In this document: in pieces, positions 25,233-37,300 of the stretch
Numbering within the stretch: position 1 is the stretch's first letter
Layout: each line of letters starts with the position of its first letter
NCBI GenBank assembly: GCA_034190875.2
Contig: CM067345.1
Span: 20,326,876-20,390,875 of the forward strand
DNA length: 64,000 bases
Origin: Urechis unicinctus
Lineage: Eukaryota > Annelida > Polychaeta > Xenopneusta > Urechidae
Reading direction: 5' to 3'
Notes under the pieces: model-generated
What the model was told of the DNA's origin: nothing
Seen by the model: the letters and a program-made list of their open reading frames with translations, nothing else
Databases searched by the model: none
Translations under genes and position numbers: made by a program

Positions 25233-25812
25233 ATGAAACAACAACCAACATTTCCTGCTGCACCGTTATATCCGGAGCAGCCTGATGAGAATCCAGGGCA
25301 CTCCTATCGGTTGAATGAGATCAGTCTCAAGAAGCAATACCTTGAGAAACAAATTGAAAAATATGGTGCTATGTACCAAAAATATAGGCGTTCAATAAAC
25401 TCTGTGGATGCAGTAGACACTGCTTTAGTTACTGTTGGCATGTGTCTTGGCGCAAATGGTGTAGGTATAATGTCTATGGTAGTTGCATTCCTATTGCCAC
25501 AGCGATGGGTGTTACTGGATCCGCTTGTGGGCTACTTGCAATTGCCAGAAACTTTGTCAGTCGGCGACTGACCATCAAGGTGAAAAAACATGATCAGATC
25601 CGTATTCTAGTGCAGAGCAAATTGAATACCATTGCTGACATTGTATCGACAGCACTTGAAGATGGTAATATCTCAGATCATGAGTTTAAGCTTGTTTTAG
25701 TTCACAAAATACCCAAATGAAGGGCGAAATTAATGCTAGATCTGTAAAAGCGCGCCAGACCGTTTTAAATGATGAAAAAGATGAAGCATTGGAAGGTATC
25801 TTCCAAAAATAA
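25233..25812 (+). pseudogene. Conserved Polinton hydrophobic protein, frameshifted
   Basis: The gene starts at ATG 25,233 with a short Pro-rich head (FPAAPLYPEQPDENP), followed by RLNEISLKKQYLEKQIEKYG, a coiled-coil-like stretch. A Gly/Ala-rich hydrophobic region follows (about 25,420-25,560) whose frame changes once. Then comes a charged segment with SRRLTIKVKKHDQIR, SKLNTIADIVSTALEDGNIS and a C-terminal tail ending at TAA 25,810-25,812; a further in-frame or frame break occurs near 25,718. The layout (coiled coil, membrane-like hairpin, conserved KHD-IR and SKLNTIAD motifs) matches a family I recall from many cnidarian and marine invertebrate genomes, always uncharacterized and next to the coiled-coil protein above. 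Membrane association is likely; role unknown. Confidence 0.65.
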
Positions 25813-26506
25813 GGCGGACTGTGAATGATATTGACACACCTCAATACATAGAATATACCCCATAGACTTTTTACGTTGTGTGAAAAAGTGCAAAAGCCCC
25901 CACGTATGACAACTGCTCTCCAGTTTCAGCGGGACCACAGGGGCCCCGGGATTTCCCCTGCAACCCCACCTCCACTGAAGATTGGGCTGTATGTTATCTA
26001 GCCAGAACTACCCCACGTGCCTCATTCCTATCCCCTCCACTGATAGGCGGAGGGGTTGCTATAACTAGAAATAAGTACTTGAAGTAGGAGCAAATGTATA
26101 TAGTATTGAGGGCCCGGGAACCTCTTCATATTATTCAAATGCGGTGGCAATCGACAACTCGAGCAGTGTCATACCAAGGGACAATCTTATCATGATAACT
26201 TCGTGCTTTATAAGGATAACAACGTGCACGCAGAACAGATATGGGTGTTCACCTAAAAATACTACCACTCTGATAAGCCTTAAATTCGGGATAGCCTGTC
26301 TCTGATTATACACAGTTAAACATTGGTTATTTTAACATTTTATCAATTGATGGTAATTAGATTTGCAGTCACTATTTAGCTCAAATATGCTGCGTGGGGC
26401 CCAATTATAATGACACACACCCGTGCACTCCAATCATAGCGTGCACACCAATCATAGCGGAACATGAATCAGCCTATTGAATGAACAAGAATATAAGGTA
26501 TAGAAA
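25813..26506. other. Element 1 intergenic region with GC hairpin
   Basis: No coding sequence is recognised. A GC-rich hairpin with a 7 bp stem (cccctcc / ggagggg, 26,032-26,055, 10-base loop) stands in an AT-rich background, and a short direct repeat, ccaatcatagcg, occurs twice at about 26,430-26,460. These could be regulatory for the plus-strand coiled-coil gene that follows, but that is speculative. Confidence 0.4.
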
Positions 26507-26728
26507 ATGAACATTGTTCATTAACTTGAAGGTTGTGTAAAAGAGTTGAACTTAGATATAGATTATCTGAAAGACGAAAAAATAGATCTGGAGGACAAAC
26601 TGAGTGATATGGAGACTAAGTATGATGACCTTGTTAAACTGAAGGACATGGTGAGAGATCTGAAGGTAAAGAACGATGATCTTATGGAGCAAGTGGAACG
26701 CCTAGAGGACCTCGTTAGCAAGTTGTGA
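26507..26728 (+). pseudogene. Short coiled-coil protein (Polinton 1)
   Basis: The frame from ATG 26,507-26,509 to TGA 26,726-26,728 encodes 73 residues with one in-frame stop at codon 6. Downstream of that stop it is a regular, highly charged coiled coil with Leu/Ile at heptad spacing (DIDYLKDEKIDLEDKLSDME, then VERLEDLVSKL). A clearly similar short coiled coil occurs in Polinton 2 at 40,275-40,385. That makes it a genuine element gene rather than chance. Oligomerisation is likely; the partner is unknown. In this element it sits beside the right terminal repeat. Confidence 0.6.
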
Positions 26729-26755
26729 ACGGCACACGGTTGAACTAGTGCACCC

Positions 26756-26956
26756 ATGGACAATATGGGGAACAAAACTGCGCTATCAGAAAGTGACATA
26801 GGAAGTCCGTCTATCGGACAGGCAAAACTCAAATACCATATAGAAAGTCCCAGGGCTGAAGATATCCGCACAGGTGTCATCAGACAAGGAAAGGCTAGGA
26901 AAACCCAAGTAATTGACACCCTGGCCTATGGTCACACTAGTTTACCTACAAACTAG
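26756..26956 (+). CDS. Hypothetical frame ending in a polymerase-like tail
   Basis: An open frame of 66 residues whose last ~14 residues, IDTLAYGHTSLPTN, are encoded within the right terminal inverted repeat. They match the C-terminal residues of the polymerase encoded in the left repeat (GVDTLSYGQTSL). The remainder has no recognisable family. The tail is best explained by repeat identity, not by function. The frame may be fortuitous. Confidence 0.3.
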   Translation: MDNMGNKTALSESDIGSPSIGQAKLKYHIESPRAEDIRTGVIRQGKARKTQVIDTLAYGHTSLPTN

Positions 26957-27057
26957 CACCACGTTCCCGTTTGGAGGTCGGGTCCGAGGCGCCCTTAGGG
27001 TAAGCAAAATCTTGTATAAGCTGCCAAAGGGTAAGTAGTATACATGGGAGCAGTTCT
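26912..27057. repeat. Polinton 1 right terminal inverted repeat
   Basis: Reverse complement of 18,455-18,600. Identity extends from attgacaccctgg at the inner edge to gttct at the outer edge, with small differences. It carries a copy of the polymerase's last codons in plus orientation. Confidence 0.9.
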
Positions 27058-27086
27058 ATCCCATAACTGCTACCATGTATACTACT
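27034..27086. repeat. Palindromic junction at Polinton 1 right end
   Basis: The motif ccatgtatactact occurs inverted at 27,034-27,047 and again in direct orientation at 27,069-27,086 as gctaccatgtatactact. The same 18 bases stand once at the left end, 18,461-18,478. The right end therefore carries an extra copy of the left outer end. This could be a long target-site duplication, a second element end or the trace of a hairpin terminus. Confidence 0.7.
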
Positions 27087-27454
27087 AGAGCTGAGGAGCA
27101 GTCGCATAACGAGATGACATCATGCGGCCCGATTGTAATGAACATGCATGCAGTAAGTAATCACTCATACTTATAATCATATCAATATATCGATAAATAT
27201 ATAAATATATATCGAAGGAGAGGCTTGAGTTGTTCTTATTTTATAACCGCCTGATAATTGGAATGATTAACATCTGGTTGAATAAGTGCCTGCCTTTATT
27301 CATAGCGTAATTAGAACCCTAGGTACGGCGCGCTTGTAGTGCGCTTCACAATTTAAGACAGTTCATTATTTCCGGCTATCAACCAAGTGACCATTAGTGA
27401 AACAGATGTGTGCATGGTCATCCATTTGTATATGGCTGCAGCCATTGCCATATT

Positions 27455-29593
27455 GCCAAATTACATGTTATTCTACATTTCAGGTCTTACAAGTAGTTAT
27501 CATTATGGTGCATAAATGATCTTGTAAAAAATACACAATCGAAGCTTTCCATCCCTCTCCCTGGATAAAGATACTCATCCACCAAATACTTAGCTATGCT
27601 AATGTTAACGTCCGTCGAAGGCTTCACTACTGGTGCTTGACCTCAACGAACTGAGCTCAATCATATAAAACTACTGGCACATGCATTCACATTAATCTGT
27701 GTTTGTTTGATGCTATGATGAATGCTGGACCAACTGTGGTTTCAGTTTATTTGAATTACCAAGTTCATCAGTGTATGAGGTTGCATGACAGAAATTTGGC
27801 TTTCAGTGTTGGTTGTTACTAAGCATCCCATTCCAATTTCTCAATATGTGTAGCTGTGTGTCAAAAGAATGGCAAACGCTTACATTGCGCCTCCACTCCA
27901 TGCTATTCCGTGGCATCAGGTACAATCATTCGATCGCATAAGCGTGCAAGCAGTGCTAGTGATTATACTTAATGAAACGGCGAAAGTTTTATAATGCTAG
28001 GTCATGCGATCCCATAAAGTAATGATTAACAAAATACAGCAGATATACACCACATCATCAGTAGATATTGTATTTTACAGTTATTTAATTTAGTTTATAA
28101 AGAAATACACTTTTTACCCATTTTTATATTCCGACTCTGTGACAAAAATTAGCTACCAAATGAAATACGTATTGATATGCTTGGTGGCAACAAGATGCAA
28201 AATTAAATTGCATATGAGTGGATCATCACTCATGCTCGAAATGTGCTGATGAAAAGGGTTGTGTGCTTTTTAGGGGCTGTAAAGCAGAAAAACAAACTCA
28301 GCGTAACATCATTACAACTTAACGAAATATAACGATAGCTGATGTATTGATGATTCGTTGTATTACATTATTGCACTTCTGAGATCAGAAATGCTTTTAA
28401 GTCTTGTATAGAGTGAAAAATATCGATACTGGCACAGAATGCAGAAATTGTTACTTGTACTTCAATGATGAATAAATATAGGCCATATGCCATCACGTCG
28501 AGAGTCTGGGATAAATGCTTGCAAGTTTTGCCAAATTACATGTTATTCTACATTTCAGGTTTTACAAGTAGTTATCATTATGGTGCAAAAATGATCTTGT
28601 AAACAAATACATAATCGAAGCTTTCCATCCCTCTCCCTGGTTAAAGATACTCATCCACCAAATACGAAGCTAAGCTAATGTTAACGTCCGTCAAAGGCAT
28701 CTCTACTGGTGCTTGACCTCAACGAACTGAGCTCAATCATCTAATACTACTGGCACCTACATTCACACTTATCTGTGTTTGTTTGATGCTATGATGAATA
28801 CTGGGCCAACTGTGGTTTCAGTTTATTTGAATTACCAAGTTCATCAGTGTATGAGGTTGCATGACAGAAATTTGGCTTTCAGTGTTGGTTGTTACTAAGC
28901 ATCCCATTCCGATTTCTCAATATGTGTAGCTGTGTGTCAAAAGAATGCCAAACGCTTACATTGCGCCACCAATCCATGCTATTCCTTGGCATCAGGTACA
29001 ATCATTCGATCGCATAAGCATGCAAGCACTGCTAGTGATTATACTTAATGAAACGGCGAAAGTTTTATAATGCTAGGTCATGCGATCCCATAAATTTATG
29101 ATTAACAAAACACAGCAGATATACACTACATCATCATTATATATTGTATTTTACAGTTATTTAATTTAGTTTATAAAGAAATACCCGTTTTTACCCATTT
29201 TCTGTGACAAAAATTAGCTACCAAATGAAATACGTATTGATATGCTTGGTGGCAACTAGATGCAAAAATAAATAACATTTGAGTGGATCATCATTCTTGC
29301 TCAAAATGTGCTGATGAAAAGGATTTTGCGCTTTTTAGGGGCTGTAAAGCAGAAAAACAAATTCATCGTAACATCATTACAACTTAACGAAATATAAAGA
29401 TAGCTGATGTATTGATGATTCGTTGTATTACATCATTGCACTTCTGAGATCAAGAAATGCGTTTAAGTCTTGTATGGAGTGAATAATATCGATACTGGCA
29501 CAGTATGCAGAAATTGTTCCTGCTACTTCAATGATGAATAAATATAGGCCATATGCCATCACGTCGAGAGTCTGGGATAAATGCTTGCAAGTT
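27455..29593. repeat. Tandem duplication, two ~1.07 kb copies
   Basis: The copies are 27,455-28,529 and 28,530-29,593. They begin with ccaaattacatgttattcta and end with gggataaatgcttgcaagtt. Identity appears to be about 95%, so the duplication is much younger than the divergence of the large repeat units. No coding sequence is visible in either copy, and the unit is absent from repeat unit 1. Confidence 0.92.
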
Positions 29594-30105
29594 ATTATAT
29601 AGCTACAGACTCACCATTTGAACGCTCATTTGCAATTTCCCATTGTTCAGTGCTCAAAACAATCCGTGTTGGCTACAGACTCTTCTGGTCCTAAATGGTT
29701 CATTTGTGCACCCGATAAATGCATTGTTGAGCAAACCCTTATTAGCCCGCTTTGTTTCATTGGGCAATATTTTGAAGGCCGATTTCTCGAATGATAAATT
29801 TCCCTTATAAATGTCTGCGGGCATTGTCAGACAGTTCCTTTTTACGAACATTCCGTGTTGTAAATTAAACATTCATTGTATTCAACTGTTCACCTTGCTT
29901 TAAGATAAATACCATTGATTACCAAAACGCCATGCCCCTTACAAAACAGACTTGCACACGGAACAGGCAAACGGTTCGCTATTCATATATACCTCTCCTT
30001 AGAACCGCATCCATATATAGGGAACTTATAATGTATTGGCGACATAGGTTTTCAAATGCAGAATTTCAATCCGAATGTTGCCTTTCCTCTCCGCAGGATA
30101 CACAA

Positions 30106-31510
30106 TGTCATGGTCATACCTCTGTCAAAGAAGCCGTTACCGTTAGGTAAGGCAGTAAACTTGATATTATGGACAACGAACAATAAGCAACACACCATTT
30201 TATTGTATATAAGTTTCCACTGAATCGTAGCTTCATACAATGGCAGGTAGATAACTGTGATGTTAGACCATTAGAATAGGACGAAATGACGAAATAAGGG
30301 CGATATGACGAATATACACTGCTATCAAGAGCTGGGAATATGTGATATGCTGTGCAAAAGAAAAGATCATGCGTCTTTTACCATGGCCGTAAACCTGTTC
30401 TCATATATTGTGCGTAGCTTTCACTCTCACCACATTATTGCGTGTATTAAACCGAAGTGGGTCTTACGCCTTACACAATTCAATTAGTTATAGATATTCA
30501 CCAACATTCTTAAGCATAGTTAATTGTGAAGTTTTGTGCGCATTAGATGCATTTTGAAGGCGCATCCCGATTTCGATTTCAAACTAAGGATAATGGACTT
30601 ATTGACGGCTGACGATGGTTTGGATTGGACACACTTAGTTTTCACGCTTTGTACACATCTAGTAGCATACTTATGCCTAAGACGAGATAAAGCTACCAAT
30701 CAGGTAACATTAGAAGTCTCTCCCTGATGATTTGAGATCCTAACCCTTAATCAATCCGAATTTGCAATAGTGTCCACATGATAAATCAATGTCATGGTCA
30801 TACCTCTGTCTAAAAGAAGCCGTTACCGTTAGGTCTAAGGCAGTAAACTTGATATTATGACAAAACGATACAATTTAATGACACACCATTTTATTGTATA
30901 TAACAAAGCCACTGAATCGTAGCTTCATTGAATGGCAGGTTTAACATGATGTTAGACCATTAGAATAGTAGTGAAAAGATTATGCCGAAATAAGGGCAAT
31001 ATTACGGCTTATATACACTGCTTTCAGACAATATTTACAGGTACTTATCTGCACTCTAAGAGTAACATTGATATCAAAACTTCTTTTTTAGTCCTCGGAT
31101 TATCATGGGTCTGTCGATGGGCTCCGTATGTGACTAAACCTGTCCTCATCCATATTGTGCGTAGCTTTCACTGTCTCACCAACATTATTGCGTGTATTAA
31201 ACCGAAGTGGGTCTTACCCCTTACCTTCAATTAGTTATAGATGTTCACCAACATTCTTAAGCATAGTAAATTGTGAAGTTTTGTGCGCATTAGATGCATT
31301 TTGAAGGCGCATCCCGATTTCAATTTACAACTAACCCGCATGGACTTATTGACGGCTGACGATGGTGTCCATCACACTTAGTTTTCACGATTTGTACACA
31401 TCGGGTAGCATGTTTATGCCTAAGACGCGATATTGTGCTACCAATCGTAACATTAGAAGGATCTCCTGATGATTGAGATTGCAATCCTAACCCTTAATCA
31501 TTTGCAATAG
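30106..31510. repeat. Tandem duplication, two ~0.7 kb copies
   Basis: The copies are about 30,106-30,786 and 30,787-31,510, both starting with caatgtcatggtcatacctc and sharing gaagccgttaccgttaggt. A further partial copy is seen near 31,811-31,970 (gagattatgcc, ttacaggtacttatct). They differ by many small insertions and deletions. Open frames are not preserved between copies. Confidence 0.85.
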
Positions 31511-32029
31511 TGTCACATGAAAATCAATCTCCGACCGATCCTAATTATCCCGCAATCTCTAATTTAGCTGTTATTCGTGACCGGGATATACGAAATCAAG
31601 CGCCTAATGCCAACATCCTAAGCGTCTGCGTAATGGTTTGTGTGTATATACATTGTTTGCGCCTGAAGCATGAAAATATCTGAGATGATTAATAAAGTGA
31701 GAGAGCGTTTGAGGACCGGGATATACGAAACAAAGCAAATACAATGGTATCATAAAACAGGCGATATACTGCAACCTACAATGTTCATTGAAGCAGATGC
31801 ATAGTATAGTATGGTGAAGAGATTATGCCTCATTAAATTGCAATATTACGGCTTAGCATTGGACCTTTCCAGACATATTTACAGGTACTTATCTAGCACT
31901 CTAAGAGTAACATTGCAAATGTTCAAAACTTCTTTTCTTAGTCCTCGGATTATTGTGCGGCAGGATGTCGATGGGCTCCGTATGTGTCTAAACCATAGAG
32001 TCCGTGCAGTCCATCAAGGTGTGTCGTGT

Positions 32030-32290
32030 ACTGTCGTCTCCTAACGGGTTTATGTCCGTAGAAGTCCCGAAAGCAGGTGGGTGGGACCTTGTCGGGCCTG
32101 CAAGGTTGTCTGTACGGGTTCTATTCGGGTCCCTCTCATTGACGTATTGGTTATTTCGACAACGTGGCCAAATCGACTATGATAACCCGTAAAAAACACT
32201 GCGCCCCCATTTTTGTCTGTGAAACTGAGTGCAAGCAAAATGTGACCACATCAAAAGTGGGGTGATTTGTCACGGGCTGTTAACGGGCCA
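32030..32290. repeat. GC-richer insert shared by both inverted arms
   Basis: This block is noticeably richer in GC than its surroundings and recurs inverted at about 62,270-62,520, but is missing from the corresponding position in unit 1 near 12,780. It thus joined the repeat after the split from unit 1. No reading frame is preserved. Nature unknown. Confidence 0.55.
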
Positions 32291-33901
32291 CAGCGATATT
32301 GTGATAGCCGCTTTCTGCTGGATCTCCTCTTGTGCAAAGATATGCAAAGTCTGTATAACTAGAACGCGATTAATGATTGCCAATGATGCTGCACATAACG
32401 AGGACAATTTCAGTTACCTGCGTTAAATACAAACTTGCTTGTCAGCTTGAAGCGCTTTTGACAAATAACTTTTGATAATGTAACATAATGATATTGCAGA
32501 ATATTTCGCAAGCCAGATCAGACAAGTTGGATTGGGCAAGTCGGTCGCAAGCGGCGAATAATAAGAGCAAAATAATTCCGCGTATCTTACCTTTCATTTC
32601 CTCTGCCAAGTCCATATTCGTCTTATCACATGAGTATTGCCACTTCTACGGAGGCCAATTAAGTATATTTTTTCTCTCAGTGAAGTGGTCATATATTCTA
32701 TTCGAAACGTTCATTATTTGTTTGTTATATGTATTGCCTATTTTACGAAGCAAAACACAAATATCAACACACGCCCATGTGACAAGTTCGGTCTAATTTA
32801 CCTTGTATCAGTGCAGATAACATTGATTGACTAACTTTATAGGTAATCAATACGCTTAAATCAATACTTGTGTCTTTTTGGACGCCCCGCGCCATCAATA
32901 GTTACACAAACGCATTTGTTTGACAGATATGTCTCATACACTCCATCTAAGACGAAATATTTCTTAAGATAAAAGTAAAGCAAGGCAAGTCGAACTCATG
33001 CATGGCCGAGACAATCCAGTAGTACCAACATTAAGGTAACACGCATTGTTTAAAGATACGTTTGGTATCTACGCATTTCATCTATTTTCATGCCCCATAC
33101 CGCCAGCCATCCATCGAGATCAAATTAATGTTGCCAGTTGATGCAATTTGTCTATAAATTACGCACCCGTGACAAGAGAGCTTGTTGCCACAACATAGTA
33201 CGAATATCTATCAAGATATCTAACATATGGTTGTCTTTGTACTGTAACCACCTCTTAATTCATTAATATATCACTCAAATGCTGGGGCCATTGATAAGTC
33301 TGACGCATGATAGCATCACAAATACATCACGGTTTTGATCATCATTGTGTGCTCTGAGATTAAGGCCGAAGTAAAAAGGTAGTAAAGAAAAGGTGATATT
33401 AGAATATGAACATAGGCAGACGGCAGAGGTTACGCTATCACTAGCTGCATCATGTATATTGTAGGCCATAGGAAATAATATGATCATAATAATTTTATTG
33501 ATTCCCCACTAGAAATATTCCAATTTAAAATACTAATTTATGAATGAAATTCAGCAGCAATCTGCGAATCCACTTTGTTCATTAGATTGAGCAGCACATT
33601 TTGGCGAGATCTCTCTGAAACGTCACGCTTTGTGTCCGCCCATGTTTGATAGGATTCATGCTGGAACAGTCCAGACCAGTAACATGATTATATTGCTAAT
33701 GGTAGATTTGATACACATCCGCTCTGGTGGCCGACGTAGGTTTTTATGCATTTATTTGGTAACTCCACTCTGTCCGAGCACATTTCTACTTCTCATTAAG
33801 AATCTACACACAGCTTGTGGACATAAAATCAATGTACACTTCGAGGTGGGTTCCATCGACCGAACCTTTTGATATAATTTGTCACGAGACGCTTTTATCA
33901 A

Positions 33902-34333
33902 TTAGTACTTATTGACCACAATGTAGAATAAGTAGCTACTGACGAAGCTCATAGACGACGCGTAAAATGACTCGCCAACAGGAAATGACTTAAGAGCCAT
34001 TTTGTAATTAATCGTAACCGAGGAAGCAATGGCCCATGGTTTTTTATTTGCGATCACTGTAACTTCTAAAACATAAAACAAAACCAAATTGTAATTCCCA
34101 AGTGCATTGGCCTTATAATTAAATGAAAGGATGTTTAACATATTGATAAACATACATTCATTTAATCCCAAGAGAACGCAGAACGTTTTCATCGATATAA
34201 TTGCATCCGAGAAAATATCAGATATAACTGCAGTATGAAAACCATGCAATTGAATAGAAGCTGGATTGCAACAGCGTCCTTGTTGATGTGGTTCAGTGTC
34301 ATGAGACGCAGTCCGATAAACTTTGATAGTCAC
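33902..34333 (-). CDS. Hypothetical hydrophobic frame in inverted-repeat arm
   Basis: A 143-residue frame, with hydrophobic stretches near its C-terminus (SFVSSYLFYIV), read on the minus strand. The last ~65 residues recur in the opposite arm at 60,275-60,514 on the plus strand with few changes (for example ALKSFPVGESFYAS in both). In repeat unit 1 (14,040-14,330) the frame is broken. Conservation between arms may just reflect overall DNA similarity, so coding status is doubtful. No family recognised. Confidence 0.2.
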   Translation of the reverse strand: MTIKVYRTASHDTEPHQQGRCCNPASIQLHGFHTAVISDIFSDAIISMKTFCVLLGLNECMFINMLNILSFNYKANALGNYNLVLFYVLEVTVIANKKPWAIASSVTINYKMALKSFPVGESFYASSMSFVSSYLFYIVVNKY

Positions 34334-37300
34334 ATGCTAAAGGTAGGCTTTGTTTATTGAGTGTTAAAAATTAAGCAAATGCAAATTTTTAGATCAGAGT
34401 TTCAAAAGTTGGCTGTGTAGCGGCTGAGTATCAGTTCTACTAAAGTCGCTTACTCCAACCAACATTCACGAATACACTTTATATGTCGCGATCCGCCGAA
34501 GACATAACGTAGTATCCCGATAGCGTCATACTGTTTTATAATTATTTTAACTCGGTTTCCTACAATAACTCATCAACAACCTTTGGATTCCGATCTTCGG
34601 AATGGAAAAAGATAGTCGGCACGACAAATACCCCGGAATATTACATGCACTAAATTACGCACAATAGCAAGCCCACTACTCGAAACATACCTAAACATAG
34701 GCGTCCACTGGTAACATGTTTAAGCACAGGTATAGTATTGTAATTTCAAAAATATTAAAACGAACCTGTCAAGTTTATAATCTATAGTCGATTACTTCAA
34801 AAATGTTAGTGCTTGGCTCTTATAAATCAGGCTCTTATAAATGTTGTGTTCTACTGGAAGAATAATACTATTTTACCTGTTAAGCTTCCTATTCATTAGT
34901 TTTCACTGACACATTATACATGCATTCCGCGATTGGTTTATGTGTTCATAGGCAAGATCAGGGTCAGTTAACACGCCAACGATACTTTGGTTGACCGAAT
35001 ATTATATGTAAATTGGCACCAGGTCAGATGATGCACTGATGAATGAACGCTGTCAACGGGGCGCGAGTGTCTTCTCGAGGGGACATGGGTGACTTAGGTG
35101 CTATTCGTTCTGATTTTTAAACAAACATAACTCAATTTTTAAGGCCTGAGAGAAACATATTGGTAGCTATGGATTCAAATAGATTTCGAATGCATATGAG
35201 ATGTATATGTAGAATGGTCAGTTGCAGGTAGAACGACATTTTAAAAAGTGATCACGTTAATCATATGAGTATTTAGAGTGGGAACTCCGAGGAAGCACAA
35301 ATTGACAGCGAAACGCATTTAGTCCAGCAGCCTCCAGAAATCAGCGTGTTCAGACGGATTGAATAGCAATACATTTGCGCGAAAAATATCAGCGTGAAAA
35401 CCAGGTTACAATTACACATTTGTATTATCAATGAGTGAGCTGACGTGGCGTTTCAGCAAAACCGTCTACACGCGATATCATAAACACAAATTTCAGTTCA
35501 CCCAACCCTTCCAAAATGTGTCAGGTTACTGACATATCGTGAATAATGCGCCCACAATTAATAGCTTCAAAGGCGTAAACCTGATGGCAAGAATATCACA
35601 AGCATCAAAGAGTGTGATTATTCACCCATAAGTGATTATTTGAAATTATCAACAATCAATGTCCTACATCCTATTCTCTCCGACCGAATGATATATACCC
35701 AATGGCTTGGAGGTAGAGAGACCTACTCGCATATAATTAGCAAGAATAAACCACCAGCTCTCATTTGCTCTGTAAGCATAAAGCAGGACAGTGCTGCATC
35801 CCTGTAGTTCTATCATCTTAGCTAAAAACTAATTATTTGCTACCTGTACAGAATTTTCTAGTTCGGAACGCATATGACGCATTAGTAGTCGACGATCATT
35901 ATGTTTGATGCTGTGCTCGTCTTTAGTCCGGTCCATACTTGGAGCACCGCGGATTTTTCTTATACATATACAAAATAGAAATGCACCCCCTAAAAATATG
36001 TACAGCCTTCATCAGTTACAAAGGCACACGCATCAAAGCACATTCATTATTCCATGCCCATCCCCGAAAATATGACGAGGTTCTGCATTATGACTAAATG
36101 TTATCGTCTGCACGTTACAAGACATTTGCAGCTCAGCGGGATGGTATTGCATTACCTTACTTAGCTGCTCAGTTTTGTAACTATATTATAAATGGTAAAA
36201 TTGTCCGTAGGCTAAATACCAACGTAACATTCAGAAAGTGCTAAAAGTTCTTCATGTTGTGGACATTATTCAGTATCGAATGAACGGTAGCAATAGGCCT
36301 ATTACGTCTAGAATCCAGACCAACCGCTTATAATAGAATATGTATCCTGATGAGCAGATCAAAGCATCCAATCGATTTTAATAATTGCTCGGACCTATAA
36401 ACAGTTCTTTTTATTTTGCAGCCTTATTGAATTATTGCATCGACTGATGACATATACTCACGTTGCAGGCCCAGTTGATGAAGGATCTTTTCCAAACTCT
36501 GTAAGTATCGACTTCATTTTTGAGCCAATCGTTTTGGCGTTTATATTTGTTCAATCAATTTCTTAACCACCTCGTAAAGGAAAAAGGTGCCCTTTTAGAT
36601 GCTTCTTTCTTACTTTAAATGCACCATCTCATACTGGACTAGTAACGGATCTGCACCATTACTTGACCCAATATGGCTTATCCTATCCGCCATAAGATTG
36701 AACACGTTATTGAAACGAAAGTGAAGGTAGTACTACGAAAAAAGAAGCTTTTATCGCTGGTATTGGCAGTTAATAGCGCCTATTGAAAACAAATGCGAGG
36801 GAACTAAATCATAGCTTCATAGCATCATACAATGGCACCTTGCCCGCGTCTATTAATACATGACTATATAATAGGGGAACAATGAAAAAATTAGGGCTGA
36901 CTTGACACATATACAATACCATTAGGCGCTGGGCAGGTGTTATACACTGTGAACAGAAATGAACGTGCGATTTTGCCTATTACTGTAAACCTGTTTTTCG
37001 TGATAATTGGAAGAACTACGCTATTATCCGAGCTGGTAATGTGGTGTATCGATTATATTGTTGACAAATTTTACGCACCCGCGTGTATATTAGTCTCTCG
37101 CTTTGCCTATATTCTCCTGTAGAAAGGCTACACATGCATCTTTGTATGATGAATGAATATCCGGCACTGCTTTACAGCTTGCAAATTCCTCCCCTCCATT
37201 AAACACTACATATTATGCACAAGACTGGAAACCCACATTGTTCCGGTCGTAGCAAAGGAAGGGGTTAATATGGGGATTACTGCAGGGACTATGGCAGAGT

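Larger units (their letters stand above)
18455..27057. mobile_element. Degraded Polinton/Maverick element 1 (~8.6 kb)
   Basis: The element is bounded by ~146 bp terminal inverted repeats. It encodes remnants of protein-primed family B DNA polymerase and retroviral-type integrase, the hallmark pair of Polintons, plus several small proteins typical of such elements. Left to right: polymerase, Cys-rich protein, integrase and a membrane-anchored protein on the minus strand; a coiled-coil membrane protein on the plus strand; a membrane-tailed protein on the minus strand; then a structural-like tail, a hydrophobic protein and a coiled-coil protein on the plus strand. No packaging ATPase, protease or complete capsid gene is visible, and full Polintons are usually 15-20 kb, so it is internally deleted. 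It sits inside repeat unit 2, and the unit 1 paralogue (about 10,641-10,665) represents the empty site. Confidence 0.9.
16740..37085. repeat. Large non-coding repeat, unit 2, with nested insertions
   Basis: This is the second head-to-tail copy of the ~9 kb unit. Its first block (16,757-18,450) matches 7,690-10,640 and its second block (29,930-37,085) matches 10,940-16,730. The 20 kb span is explained by nested additions: the Polinton at 18,455-27,057, the tandem duplication at 27,455-29,593 and the short tandem duplications at 30,106-31,510. The transition from unit 1 to unit 2 lies near 16,730-16,757. Homology to unit 1 ends near 37,085, where B-arm-specific sequence begins. Confidence 0.6.
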
